DNA from: Anaerobiospirillum sp. NML120449
Lineage (GTDB): Bacteria; Pseudomonadota; Gammaproteobacteria; Enterobacterales; Succinivibrionaceae
Assembly: GCF_023051105.1 (NCBI RefSeq)
Contig: NZ_JALKIL010000018.1
Span: 1-64,000 of the forward strand
Direction: 5' to 3'
DNA: 64,000 nucleotides
Shown here: positions 38,148 to 48,542 of the stretch, one piece after another
How the letters are laid out: every line of letters begins with the position of its first letter
How positions within the stretch are numbered: the first letter of the stretch is position 1
Position numbers and translations under genes: made by a program
Notes under the pieces: generated by a model
What the model saw: only the letters and a program-made list of their open reading frames with translations
What the model was told of the DNA's origin: nothing
The model's database searches: none

Positions 38148-40013
38148 CTACTTACGGCGCTTGAGCTCGCGTGGCAGTGCATCAGGATCGAAATCGCGAC
38201 GCTGCTTTTTCAAAGAAAAAATGTCCTTGCCATCATCATGCGCCTTAACGCTTCTAAGGTCATTGATGCTCTCAGAGACAGAACTGTCCCTGCCTTTTGC
38301 TTCCCCTGCAGCTGAGCTGGCAGCATTGTCAGTCTGACCGGCATTGTCTGCCATATCGTCCTTGTCTGCCATATCGTCCTTGTCTGTCCGAGCGGACTGA
38401 TTATCGTCTGGGGCATCGACCCTGGCGGAATCTGAGCTGCTCTCTGAGCTGCTCTCTGCTCCGGTTGCGTTGCTGGCTGCTCCGGTTGCGTTGCCGACTT
38501 CTCCGGTTGCGTTGCCGGCTTCTCCAGTTGTGCTGCTCTCTGTAAGATTCTGTTCTTCAGCGGTGTCAGGGGAGTCGGAGCTGTCGTCATCGCCTGAGCG
38601 TGATGACTTGTACTTAAGGCTCTTTTTCAGGGACTTGTGCTCCTTGCCCTCGCCATCATCATCGCCCTGATGGGCTCCATCATGAGCACCGTCATTAGCA
38701 CTGTCGCTGTTTGCAGTTGAGCTTCTCATGCTGCTCTCATATGAGTCATGAGCTGAATACTCGTAATGAACGGACTCAGCGCCATTGTCATACTGTGCAT
38801 CAGGATTGTCAGCATCGCGTTCCAGATCCTCAGGCGCTATGGCAGGAGTAGTATCCGGCGTCATTGGGGCAGCGGCTGGAGATGGATTGGTATTGGCATG
38901 AATGGCCGCCCAGCGGGCATTGTGCTCAGCTACTTCCTCAAGAGAATCCACCAGATCAATTTCAGGTCTGATGTAGCCGGCCTTTTCACGTTCCTTGAGG
39001 CGCTTTTCCACACGGGAGCGGCTCTGCTTTACCTTGCCTACCACATCATCATAGAACTGTTTGCTCAGGTGAGCACTGACGTTGAGGACAAAGACATTGG
39101 AAAGATTGTTACGTGCAGCCTCTGACTGATACTTGATGGCATCCTTGGAGGTCATGACAACAGGTCCTTTGGAGGCCAGAGCAGCAAGGCGCTCGTAATC
39201 AATACGGTCATGATCGCCTACTTCAACACGCTCGGCTACAGTAAAGCCGCAGTCTTCAAGGGTTTTGTAGAAACGGTCAGGATTGCCAATACCTGCAATA
39301 GCAATCACACGGCTCTTTGGCTGCAGTACTTCCTGTGACTTGAGGTTAAGCGGCACTATGGAACTCTGCTTGAGGACCATAGGAAAATAGCCAAGGTGGG
39401 CCACAGCACCGGATACTACTACAGTATCAACGGTTTTAAGACGCCAGCGGGCCTCACGCAGCGGACCGGCTGGAAGCAGATGACCGTTACCCAGCATACG
39501 GGCACCGTCGAGCACACAAATCTCAACATCACGATCAAGAGCGTAATGTTGCAGACCATCATCGGTAATGATGAGGTCAACCCCCAGTCCGACCAGGTAG
39601 TCAGCGCCACGGTTACGCTGCGGATCGATAACTACAGGGGCACCGGTCTCACGGCGTATCAGACATGGCTCATCACCATAAATAACAGGATCGGCATCCA
39701 GTGGAACCTGAGCCGGGAACTGGGCACCTTTGGCCTTGTATCCACGGCTGAGCACACCAGGATTGAAACCACGGGCACGCAGCTCCTTTACCAGGGCAAT
39801 ACAGATAGGAGTCTTGCCACTGCCACCGACAGTGATACCACCTACTACAACTACCGGGACCACAGGGCCTTCAGTTTTACACAGACCATTGGCATAAAAA
39901 GCACGCCTTGCGGCAGCAACCACGCCAAAAAGTGATGAAAAAGGCAGCAGCGGCAGCTGCAGTAAAAATGAGGTAATGTTTCGTCCGTACCAGATATTAT
40001 TTAGAAAAGACAC
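38148..40013 (-). CDS. lpxK: Tetraacyldisaccharide 4'-kinase LpxK with long acidic C-terminal extension
   Basis: 621 residues versus 328 in E. coli. The first ~330 are LpxK, the kinase that phosphorylates the 4' position of the lipid A disaccharide at the inner membrane: N-terminal membrane helix, Walker A in VGGITVGGSGKTP, DDGLQHYALDRDVEI, GNGHLLPAGPLRE, VMTSKDAIKY. The remaining ~280 residues are a hydrophilic, Ser/Asp/Glu/Ala-rich tail. It includes a tandem TGEAGNATGEVGNATG stretch and repeated DKDDMAD, and ends with a basic patch. The start is GTG 40013. msbA, the usual upstream partner, is absent. Confidence 0.95.
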   Translation of the reverse strand: MSFLNNIWYGRNITSFLLQLPLLPFSSLFGVVAAARRAFYANGLCKTEGPVVPVVVVGGITVGGSGKTPICIALVKELRARGFNPGVLSRGYKAKGAQFPAQVPLDADPVIYGDEPCLIRRETGAPVVIDPQRNRGADYLVGLGVDLIITDDGLQHYALDRDVEICVLDGARMLGNGHLLPAGPLREARWRLKTVDTVVVSGAVAHLGYFPMVLKQSSIVPLNLKSQEVLQPKSRVIAIAGIGNPDRFYKTLEDCGFTVAERVEVGDHDRIDYERLAALASKGPVVMTSKDAIKYQSEAARNNLSNVFVLNVSAHLSKQFYDDVVGKVKQSRSRVEKRLKEREKAGYIRPEIDLVDSLEEVAEHNARWAAIHANTNPSPAAAPMTPDTTPAIAPEDLERDADNPDAQYDNGAESVHYEYSAHDSYESSMRSSTANSDSANDGAHDGAHQGDDDGEGKEHKSLKKSLKYKSSRSGDDDSSDSPDTAEEQNLTESSTTGEAGNATGEVGNATGAASNATGAESSSESSSDSARVDAPDDNQSARTDKDDMADKDDMADNAGQTDNAASSAAGEAKGRDSSVSESINDLRSVKAHDDGKDIFSLKKQRRDFDPDALPRELKRRK

Positions 40014-40717
40014 TCTCTTGTCCCCGGAAACAGCGTGAACCTGATTAATAAAAGGGCATGATTATACCATGAACCCCGGCATTGGACAGCAGACCATGCC
40101 TGGCACCGGACGAAAAATTCCCAGCCATTCCCCGCCTGTCCCGCGCCTCTGCAAAAGCATTCCTGGCGGCCCCGTCTGAGATTATGACAAAGCATGACAG
40201 CATAAGTTCCGAGCCAGAGAGAACTTACGTCAAGATTACTCCATCATCAGCCCAGCCAGTACCTGCAAAAGCGCAGACCTCTGCCCATAAACAATGACTC
40301 AGACAGCGGCACTGATACAAAGAATCATCGCCCATTACATGAGCCCCAGCCCTGACATGCCCTGCTCTGCCATGCACTGCCCTGTCAGGCCAGGCAATAA
40401 CCTTGTCCTGACATTACCGGCGGGGAACCAGGAAAGGCTATTGACCGCATGCAGGGATCAGGTGTCAGAGCAAGAGGAGTTTGTGCAGTTCATAATGCAG
40501 GTGCCTGAATAGCAGGTAACCGGTACAACTGACTAAATTACAAGCCAGATTTTGTTGTACTCTGAACTTACGGTCGTCAGTCAGCCCCGCTGTGTCCCGG
40601 CAAAACTTCTGCAGGGAATATTGCAGCCTGGAATATTGCAGCAGTCATTTGCAGCACTGGATTTACTTCATGATCATCTCTGGAGGAAGCTCTTGTTTGT
40701 CAGCAAGGCAGGCAGGT

Positions 40718-40741
40718 ATGCATGCATGCATGCATGCATGC
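40718..40741. repeat. ATGC microsatellite
   Basis: Six contiguous copies of ATGC, a self-complementary run that could slip or form a cruciform. Confidence 0.85.
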
Positions 40742-41382
40742 CTGTTCAGGTCATTGGCTGATATCATCAGAATTTTGTGCTCCAGGATTTTGTGCAGCTG
40801 GATGCCGCGTCAGCTCATTTAATGCAGGGAAAGCGGGTATATGCGCTTTTGTGGAGCGAAAATGCGGATTTTTTTGCGCTCAATTTTTTCAAATAAGATT
40901 TGCCGTATTTAAGCCTTTTAATCGATTTTCCTGCCTTGTCCGTAAATAATTTGGCTCTGGAAATGTCCCTCTGAAACTGACAGATACGGCCCTTTGACTG
41001 CAATAATCACAGCCCGCTTTTTCCCTGCATTACCTGTTAAATATGCTGTGCCAGATCATACTGAGCTCTGTATCGGGCCAATGGCAATCAAGTCAGGCGG
41101 TTGAATTTTTAACAACTATGAGCGTATCATTATGTCCCGCAAGGCTGATACAGTTAAAATCAGCTTCAGGCATTTGACAATGTCATCGAGTCCATATCTG
41201 ATACGGGCTATCCGACATTTACCTGACAGACATGTATATTCCGCTGTCCGACTCTGATTGTCCGGACCTTACTGCTGCGGAACAATAAGTTAACAGTTAG
41301 ATTTTCATACCTGATTCCCCTGAGTGTCCAACTGCCTCCCTGGAATGAGTAAATTCCTCTTAACAGGAAATGAATTTAATCT

Positions 41383-41406
41383 GAGCCTGAACCAGGGCTC
41401 TTTTTT
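41383..41406 (+). terminator. Weak terminator-like hairpin
   Basis: GAGCC pairs with GGCTC and is followed by six Ts. No plus-strand gene precedes it. Confidence 0.35.
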
Positions 41407-41860
41407 CAGACTGCCGCTATGCCACCACAGGTTGTGTTTGCCAGACCTTCCTTATGCCAGGCGCTTAAATGGCAGCCGTCCCATGCTTCAATAAGCAATA
41501 TACACAGGGCCTGAAAGTTCTGCAGTTCCCAGCTGACTGTATTTGTCTTCAATCTGGCCCTGAACACAATTTAATCAGTACCATTTGCACTCACAGCCTC
41601 TGCAATGCAGGAGCGCCATCATCATATCTATTGCTGCATGCACAGGCAGACCAGCTCTTTGACCGGCTTAATATGCAGCTAAGAGAGTTAATGTTTATTT
41701 CACGGGATTAGTCCCGATGCCACCAGGTATGGATCAAACTGTCAGCACCGACAACTGACAATAAGTGCTGGTGCACTCGACATTAAGAGAATGCAGGATA
41801 AACCTGAACACCACCGGACAGATTGAAGTCATGACTGCTTGTCAAAATGGCATGTAATAC

Positions 41861-41975
41861 CATGCTGTGTGATGTCATGCCGTGCTGTGTAATGTCATGC
41901 CGTGCTGTGTAATGTCATGCCGTGCCGTGTAATGTCATGCCGTGCCGTGCCGTGTAATGTCATGCCGTGTCATGT
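41861..41975. repeat. 20-bp tandem repeat, about five copies
   Basis: CGTGCTGTGTAATGTCATGC and near-identical units start at 41861 (degenerate), 41881, 41901, 41921 and 41941. The last carries an extra CCGTG unit. Copies abut, so it is not a CRISPR. Confidence 0.85.
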
Positions 41976-43624
41976 CTAATATCTGCCGGCCAGATCAGAC
42001 TGTGACATAACACTGTCCATAAATTCGTTCACAGCAGAAACAGTGCGGAGCCAGCTCCATATGCATTGAGCGGCACTGCAATTTCTGCATTGAGCTGAGC
42101 TGTATTAAGTTGAGCATGAACACAGCCCTGCTTCCTGTCCCGCATGAAACAGACCCGCTGAGTTTACAGCATGCGCACAGATCTGCAGTTGCCAGAACAT
42201 GGGCAGCAGTTCGCAACCTTAAACTTAACAAGGCAGAATTATTTTGCCTTCACCAGTATTTTCCATATGTGAGCAGTGCCCATGCACTGACACAAAGTCG
42301 TCTGTATTGCATTATTTTTTAACAGACACTTTTATCTGCAATATTACCCGCCGCACCATTCGAAGTTGTGTTCAGTGCGGCATATGATTTTGTATTTTGT
42401 TTTATAAAGCGTTATTGCTTTACCCGGCATGTCTGTCCTGCAACCAGGGCTGATTTTATATCCCATGCCATTTCGTATGACTGTATTAAGATCTGACAGC
42501 CCGGCTGATTTACAGTATTTTGCGAGCAGTCACTGTCAGGGACTGAGTTTGAGCCAGAAAAATCCATCCTGGCACAGGCTGGCTGATTTGCCGCCATATG
42601 ATTTGTTTACTGCGCTGTTTTATTTTTGATGTAATCCTGCTCCCAAAGAGGAGCCTGACAAACAAAGTTAATCTGCCAGCCCGCAGACTGCTAAAGAATC
42701 AGTGCCAGCTGCCGCAACCTGGCAGCAATAACAACACTAAACACATAAATGAGCCTGAAGCTGTCTGCATTTAAACTGAGCAGCCACAACCCTGACAATT
42801 TACCTGACGTCAGTACGGCCGCCCAGGCTTGCCAGTCAAAACACAAGCAGGCGGCAGTTGCGATGGCTGCGTCCCAGTCATTTGCGGCACCGGTTACGAT
42901 GGCACCAGCAGCTCCATTGGATGCATCGATTGAAATGGCGGCGGCGCCAGCAGCAGTGGCTTTAAGGCATCCTGTACACGATCATTACAAGTCCCTCTGT
43001 TGATTAAGGTAAGGATGCTTTATTTTCATTACTGATGACAATACTGCTGTACCAGTCAGCAAGCACTTACAGCTCTGTCACTGACCGTCTGTTTTTCTCA
43101 CTGCACCTTACATGCAGCAAATCAGCTGTTTATCTCAACGTCAGCTGTAACACCATGGTGACAGTGTTTATGCTTTATAAATCGATTTAGTTCTACCCCT
43201 CAGATACGGTAAACAGCATCTGATGCAACACTGCTGCGACACTGCTGCGACATAAGTGAAACCGCAGTGACCTTACAGCACAGAAGATGTGTCACCTTAA
43301 CTTTTATAAAGGAATACTTTGCCAGGCAACCTGGGATGCAGAACCTGGATCATGCTTATACTTAACTGAATTTCTGCCGCAGGCGTACAAACAATCAAAC
43401 AGTGCCCGGCGGCCACTTTTATCAGCACTGTGATCCTCCAGCGCAAACACAGCTCAATGCATGGAGCATGAGGACTGTTGACTGGGCGTAAGGATCAGGC
43501 CTCAGGCCAGATGCAGTACGCTTTACAAAGCAAGACCATATGCAGGTCCAGCGCTTTGCCATTAGCATCTGAGCATACATTGCTGATATTGCCGGTTTTT
43601 CCATCCCATGGAGGTACAGACTCC

Positions 43625-46600
43625 ATGGGCAGCAGCCATCAGAGGCTGACTGAACTTTGTTTTCTTAAGTGGGAATCTGTTTTTTCTATGAGAACTGCCA
43701 AAAAGTCACAGACAACAGATAATTCACCTTACCGTAATGCCCGCACCTCACTGTCAGAGCCTAAAGGCCGCAAGCCCCGCTCTGCAGCAGCTGCAGGCAA
43801 GTCATCCGGTGCAGATGCTGCATCCGGAGGTTCTGCTGCGTCTGCTCGTAAGAGCAAGGCTGCAGCCACCTCCGCCAAAACCACGGCCAAAGCTGCAACA
43901 GCCAGGACAAAAGCTGGCGCAGCCAAGGGTACAAGCGCCAAAGCAGCCGCTAAGCCTGCCGCCAAAGCCGCACCAGCTAAAGCTGCAGCCAGCAAGGCTG
44001 CACCAGCCAAGGCCGCAGCTGCAAAGGCAGCGACAGCATCTGCTGCTGGTAAGGCATTGAGTAAGACTGCCAGCAAGAGTGCAGGCAGGAGCTCAGGTAA
44101 AAGTGCCGGCAAGGCATACCGTGCATCGGCCGCTGATGCATGGAGTGCATCACCTCAGGAAAAAACTGAGGGAAAGACAGCAGCAGGCATCAAGGCTGCC
44201 TCAAAGGCTGCTGCCCTTACATCATCCAGGTCAGCCTCATCTGCATCTGCAAAAGCCCGTAAAAAGGCACGTGCCGAAGAGGCAGCTGCTTCTTTTGATG
44301 ATGGTGATGAGTATTTAAGGGCTGCACTGCGCGCTGAGGCTGAGTCTCATGCCCGCGCTGCAGCTGCTGCAGTATGGGGTGATGGCAGTTCCTCCCGTAA
44401 AAGCAGCACCAGAAGCAAGTCAAAGGCAGCCCGCAAGGCCGCTGCCAAAGAAGCTGCTGCCGCTGCCGGCAGTGCCCGCAGCAGCAAAAAGAGCAAGGCA
44501 GCTCCTGTGCGCAGACGTGGCAGCGCTGCCTCTGCAGGTCATGCCGTTCCTTATGCAGCAGGCGCCCACAAAGACAGTCAGGCCTTTGGACCATCTGCAA
44601 TTTACGGCCAGGATCCGGCCTCTGGTTATAACCACTTTGGCAATGGCGGCGGATATCCATATCAGCCTGATGCCCCTCACGCCAATGGCCCTGTGGGCAA
44701 CGGCCCTTATGGCAATGGCCCTGTGGGCAACGGCCCTTATGGCAATGGCCCTGTGGGCAGCGGCCCTTATGGCAATGGCCCTGTGGGCAGCGGCCCTTAT
44801 GGCAATGGCCCACGCGGCTCTGCAGGCCCTGATGGTCAGTCAGTTAATCATGATGTTTATGGCTTTGGTCCCCAGGGACGCATGAACGCCGGTCCTGGCG
44901 GACACGGGCAATCATCTAATGCTCCTCACTCCGCCAATGGAAATCCTTATATGGATGCCCCAGGCGTCCCAGGTCATTTTGATCATTACAACAGCATGGG
45001 TAATGGCTCTGATGCAGGCAACTTACCGGGCTACGGCTATGCAGGCATGCACGGCGGAATGCCTGGCATTCAGGGCATGCCAGGTCATATGCAAGGTAAT
45101 GACGGATATTATGATGAAGGTCCTTACGGTTTTAATGATCGTCATGGACCAGCTGATCGCGGCCATGATGCCTGGGGTCAGCCACCACAGCGCCACCGCT
45201 CTTCCCGCCGTCGTCACAGCGACAGCCGCAGGGGAGCGGCCTATGGAGCTGGTGGACCAAATGTTATGACCGGACCTATGGATCATCCAAATGAGTTTTC
45301 ACCAGTTGGAGGAATTGATCCGGGCTTTGATCCTGAGCTGGTAAATGCTGCTCCTGAGCGCTCAGTTGAGGAGGCTGCAGAAATTCTGCGCCGCTTCAAG
45401 AGTCTGATGCAAAAAGGCTCAGAGGCCCCTGCTGTCAGTGAACCTTACCCAAGCTATGAAATTGATGAGCTGGGTAATGTTATCCACCAGAAAGGCAGCA
45501 ACCGGCCAAAGTCTGAGGTGAAGGTCGTGGTGCGCCGTCGTCGCTCCCTGCTAAGCGAGGCCGACAGCGGCAGCAAGTCCCTGTCTGACACTGTGGACAG
45601 CAGTGCAGCTGCCGCCGATGCAGCCAGCACAGCCGATGCTGCCCAGTCAGCTGCAAATCCAGCAGAACAGGCTGCAGCTAACGCCGCCAATGTTCCAGCA
45701 ACTGCCACAGCTGTCGAGGTCGCAAATGCATCTGCTTCAGAGGCATCTGCTTCCGGCAAGTCAAAGACACTCTCATCATTGAGCGTGCGTTCTGACTCTG
45801 CCAGTGCTGCCCGTAATGCAGGTGAAGAGTCTGATCATACTGACAATTACGAAGGTGCTGATGAGACTTATGCAGATAATGAAAGCGATCATGATGACTC
45901 CAGCGAACTGCTGCGTGCAGCAGCCATAGTTTATGCTCAGGATCCTGTTCTGGGCGTAAGCCGTGAAACCAGTGAGCAGCTGGGCATTACCAGAAGTGTT
46001 GCCCAGAATATTCTGGAGCAGCAGCACCCAGCCAAAGGCCGCAAGAAGAAAAAACGTAACCAGCTTACAGCTACTCAAAAGGCAGAGGCTGAAGCTGCTG
46101 AGGCAGCAGCTCAGGCCGCTGAGGCTGCAGCTGCGCTGGCCTTTTCCCGCATGCTTGAAGAAAACGGTCAGTCATCTAAGGATTCAGGCCATGGCCGTAA
46201 GGCAGCTAAAGCTGAGCGCAACCGTCAGCGTAAAGGCGTAAATGCTGCCGGCAAGGCCCCATATTTTGATCAGGGCATGATGCCCGCACCGGGCAATGGT
46301 CCGTCCCTGGGCCATGGCATGGGCCCAGCTATGGGTCAGGGCACTGGTCCAGGAATGGCTCAGGGCACTGGTACAGGTATGGGGCCAGGTATGGGTCAGG
46401 GCATTGGCAACTTTGTGCCTGATGCCTTTGCTGGCGGCGTGCCTATGGTTCTGGGCTTTGACGGTCCTGTACCGCTTAACGCTCCGGAAATTTTCCGTAC
46501 CCCTGACGGCATGATTCATCAGGATACTGTCAATGGCCCTGTGGCTGTTGGCCCTGCTCCGGGCATGTTCCTTGGTGTTGACGGTATGATTTACCTTGAT

Positions 46601-48433
46601 ACCGGAAACATGATTGTGCCTGCCGGTCCTGTGGTCGGTATGTTTATCGGCCCTGACCATATGCTCTATCAGGACACTCCAGGTGGTATCACCCTGATAG
46701 GTCCGGCACCAATGATGTTCTATGGTCATGACGGCATGCTCTATGAGACAGGTCCTGCAGGTCCTGTACCTGCCGGTCCGGCTCCGGGCATGTTAATGGC
46801 TCCTGATGGTACTCTTTATCCTGATGAGGCCAATCCTGTAAGCCTTAACGACCCTGATATTTATCAGGATCAGTACGGCATGCTTTATATGGATACCCAG
46901 TCAGGTCCTGTTTTAATGGGCCCGCCTCCGGGCATGTTTGATGAGCTTGGTGCTCAGGCTGTCATTAACAGATTCCATGCAGCTGCCCCATCTCAAAGAG
47001 CAAAGTCAAAAGGCAACCGAGACCGTAATGCTGAGCTTGCAGACCAGGCAACACAACATGGCAGCGCACCTGGCGCGGCCCTGGCTCAGGATGCTCACAG
47101 TATGCCTGTCAGTCAGTCCAGGGACGGTCAAAGCAAATCCTCTGAAGCCGATGCAGCCGCTGCCAGCAATGCTACTCCTTTAACAACCCGCATTGCCGGA
47201 GTTGGTGCAGGTACAGGCTATCGCCGCTCTTCTGGACTTAGCAAGTTCTCATCTGTCGGCCTGCCATCTGATGATGAGAAAAAGCGCCGCCAGCTTATGA
47301 ACAAGCTTGCCCGCACTCAGGCTGAGTTTGACCGTATGACCCTGCTTCCAGATGAGCTGGATCCATCAGGTGCAGACATTGATCTCAGCAGCTACGATCA
47401 GGCCTTTTCAGGCGTGTCATCTGCAGCTGATTATGATGATGACCTTCTTCTTGCCTCTGAAAAGAAATCAGCATCATCGATCTCCAGCAGCGCAGATGAA
47501 CCGGTCCCAGCCACGGAAAATCAGGACGAGTACGCACAGCACGAGGCCGATGCAGAGGATGCCGAAGACGACATCGGCAATCTTGATTACGAAGATCAGG
47601 ATCTGGATGTCATCGAAGAAGCCGATGCTGATGCTGATGCTGACGAAGAGTCTGACTCTGATGATGAGGATGCTGACTTCGATGCAGATATGGATGAATA
47701 CAGTTCAGAAGATGAGGAGTATGAGTCAGAGGATGTATCGGATGACGCAGATTACGCTGATGACAGTGATCTGTATGCAGCTGCATCGTTCCTTGATGAT
47801 GAGCTGAACGATACTGACTTCAACGCAGCCCGCGATGCAGATCCGGCTGCGCGCAAGTCAAAGGCAAGTGCAGGCTCCAAAGCTCGAACTGGCTCAAAGT
47901 CAGCCGCAGCCACAAAGAGCAGCGCTGCCTTAAAGACCGGTGCCAGCGCTAAAGCTTTATCAGCCACAGCATCCAGGAAGACTGCAGTACGTTCAGGCTC
48001 ACGAGCCAGTGCCGCATCAGCTCCAGCAGCCCAAAAAGCTGCAGCCAGCGCACAGGCAAAGGCCCCAGCCAGGGCCGCCAAACCAGCTGCTGCAAAGGCT
48101 CCAGCCAGGGCCGCCAAACCAGCTGCTGCAAAGGCTGCTGAAAAGGCCCCGGCAAAGGCCACTAAAACAGCAAGCGCAACTAAAGGTCCTGCTGCTAAGG
48201 CAGCCTCTGCCAGGCCGGCTGCAAAAGCTTCAGCCGCAAAGGGAGGAGCTGGCAAGGCCAGTTCCACTGCCAAAGACAGCTCCCATGCCAAAGCTGCGTC
48301 CACCGGCGCATCAAAAGCTACTCGAGCTGCACCTCGTAAGACCTCTGCAGCCGTATCTGACAGTACCAGAACCACTGGCCGCAAGGCTGCTGCAACTGCA
48401 GGCTCACGATCAAAGGCCAGGGCAAAAGAATAA
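43625..48433 (+). CDS. Giant modular low-complexity protein with histone-H1-like ends
   Basis: About 1602 residues; I do not recognise the family as a whole. Order: a Lys/Ala/Ser-rich basic region like histone H1/AlgP (about 43730-44550); a Gly/Pro/Asn/Tyr region with NGPVGNGPYG repeats (44687-44806); a Met/Gly/His/Pro-rich region; an acidic Ala-rich region; an HTH-like piece GVSRETSEQLGITRSVAQNIL followed by KGRKKKKR (about 45950-46070); Gly/Met repeats; six 25-residue repeats (46478-46921); an acidic Asp/Glu stretch (about 47520-47800); and a second H1-like Ala/Lys tail to the stop. No signal peptide or membrane segment. ATG 43625 has GGAGG 10 nt upstream; ATG 43688 is the alternative. lon follows. 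Confidence 0.8.
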   Translation: MGSSHQRLTELCFLKWESVFSMRTAKKSQTTDNSPYRNARTSLSEPKGRKPRSAAAAGKSSGADAASGGSAASARKSKAAATSAKTTAKAATARTKAGAAKGTSAKAAAKPAAKAAPAKAAASKAAPAKAAAAKAATASAAGKALSKTASKSAGRSSGKSAGKAYRASAADAWSASPQEKTEGKTAAGIKAASKAAALTSSRSASSASAKARKKARAEEAAASFDDGDEYLRAALRAEAESHARAAAAAVWGDGSSSRKSSTRSKSKAARKAAAKEAAAAAGSARSSKKSKAAPVRRRGSAASAGHAVPYAAGAHKDSQAFGPSAIYGQDPASGYNHFGNGGGYPYQPDAPHANGPVGNGPYGNGPVGNGPYGNGPVGSGPYGNGPVGSGPYGNGPRGSAGPDGQSVNHDVYGFGPQGRMNAGPGGHGQSSNAPHSANGNPYMDAPGVPGHFDHYNSMGNGSDAGNLPGYGYAGMHGGMPGIQGMPGHMQGNDGYYDEGPYGFNDRHGPADRGHDAWGQPPQRHRSSRRRHSDSRRGAAYGAGGPNVMTGPMDHPNEFSPVGGIDPGFDPELVNAAPERSVEEAAEILRRFKSLMQKGSEAPAVSEPYPSYEIDELGNVIHQKGSNRPKSEVKVVVRRRRSLLSEADSGSKSLSDTVDSSAAAADAASTADAAQSAANPAEQAAANAANVPATATAVEVANASASEASASGKSKTLSSLSVRSDSASAARNAGEESDHTDNYEGADETYADNESDHDDSSELLRAAAIVYAQDPVLGVSRETSEQLGITRSVAQNILEQQHPAKGRKKKKRNQLTATQKAEAEAAEAAAQAAEAAAALAFSRMLEENGQSSKDSGHGRKAAKAERNRQRKGVNAAGKAPYFDQGMMPAPGNGPSLGHGMGPAMGQGTGPGMAQGTGTGMGPGMGQGIGNFVPDAFAGGVPMVLGFDGPVPLNAPEIFRTPDGMIHQDTVNGPVAVGPAPGMFLGVDGMIYLDTGNMIVPAGPVVGMFIGPDHMLYQDTPGGITLIGPAPMMFYGHDGMLYETGPAGPVPAGPAPGMLMAPDGTLYPDEANPVSLNDPDIYQDQYGMLYMDTQSGPVLMGPPPGMFDELGAQAVINRFHAAAPSQRAKSKGNRDRNAELADQATQHGSAPGAALAQDAHSMPVSQSRDGQSKSSEADAAAASNATPLTTRIAGVGAGTGYRRSSGLSKFSSVGLPSDDEKKRRQLMNKLARTQAEFDRMTLLPDELDPSGADIDLSSYDQAFSGVSSAADYDDDLLLASEKKSASSISSSADEPVPATENQDEYAQHEADAEDAEDDIGNLDYEDQDLDVIEEADADADADEESDSDDEDADFDADMDEYSSEDEEYESEDVSDDADYADDSDLYAAASFLDDELNDTDFNAARDADPAARKSKASAGSKARTGSKSAAATKSSAALKTGASAKALSATASRKTAVRSGSRASAASAPAAQKAAASAQAKAPARAAKPAAAKAPARAAKPAAAKAAEKAPAKATKTASATKGPAAKAASARPAAKASAAKGGAGKASSTAKDSSHAKAASTGASKATRAAPRKTSAAVSDSTRTTGRKAAATAGSRSKARAKE
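44687..44806 (+). repeat. 30-bp coding repeat, four copies
   Basis: Four contiguous 30-bp units (44687, 44717, 44747, 44777) encode GPVGNGPYGN or GPVGSGPYGN. Near-identity at the DNA level implies recent slippage or conversion. Confidence 0.9.
46478..46921 (+). repeat. Six 25-residue protein repeats
   Basis: The translated segment divides into six units of 25, 25, 25, 25, 23 and 25 residues with approximate consensus PAPxMFxGxDGMLYxDT followed by xxGPVxxG. Conserved positions are M/I-F, D-G-M, L/I-Y and D-T. The units diverge at the DNA level, so the repeat is old and maintained. I do not know this repeat. Confidence 0.85.
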
Positions 48434-48447
48434 GCTGATGGCACATA

Positions 48448-48542
48448 GCCCCGAACCGGGGCCATGACCTTAAGAGAAAAGACTGAAATGGTTCAACTGC
48501 ACTGATGGGTTGCAAGTTGAGCTGTTTTGGTCTTTTGTTTTT
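48448..48542 (+). terminator. Terminator after the giant protein gene
   Basis: GCCCCG/CGGGGC (48448-48462) is followed by a longer imperfect stem whose outer arms are AAAAGAC (48477-48483) and GTCTTTT (48530-48536), then GTTTTTC. Confidence 0.65.

Larger units (their letters stand above)
40014..43624. other. 3.6-kb gene-free stretch between lpxK and the giant repeat protein
   Basis: The longest gap in the window, between divergent genes. It holds an ATGC microsatellite (40718-40741), a weak terminator-like hairpin (41383-41406), the 20-bp repeat (41861-41975) and scattered AT-rich tracts. The best short ORF, 42749-43003, is Ala-rich but lacks a ribosome site. I recognise no RNA gene. Confidence 0.5.

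Noticed and set aside
41861-41975. Possible CRISPR array
   Set aside because: 20-bp units abut directly without spacers.
42749-43003. 84-codon Ala/Met-rich ORF upstream of the giant protein
   Set aside because: No Shine-Dalgarno and no family features; could be coding but cannot be supported.
47752-48465. Ala/Leu-rich minus-strand ORFs opposite the H1-like tails (also 53355-53918)
   Set aside because: Reverse complement of GCN/AAG-rich codons gives long spurious hydrophobic frames.
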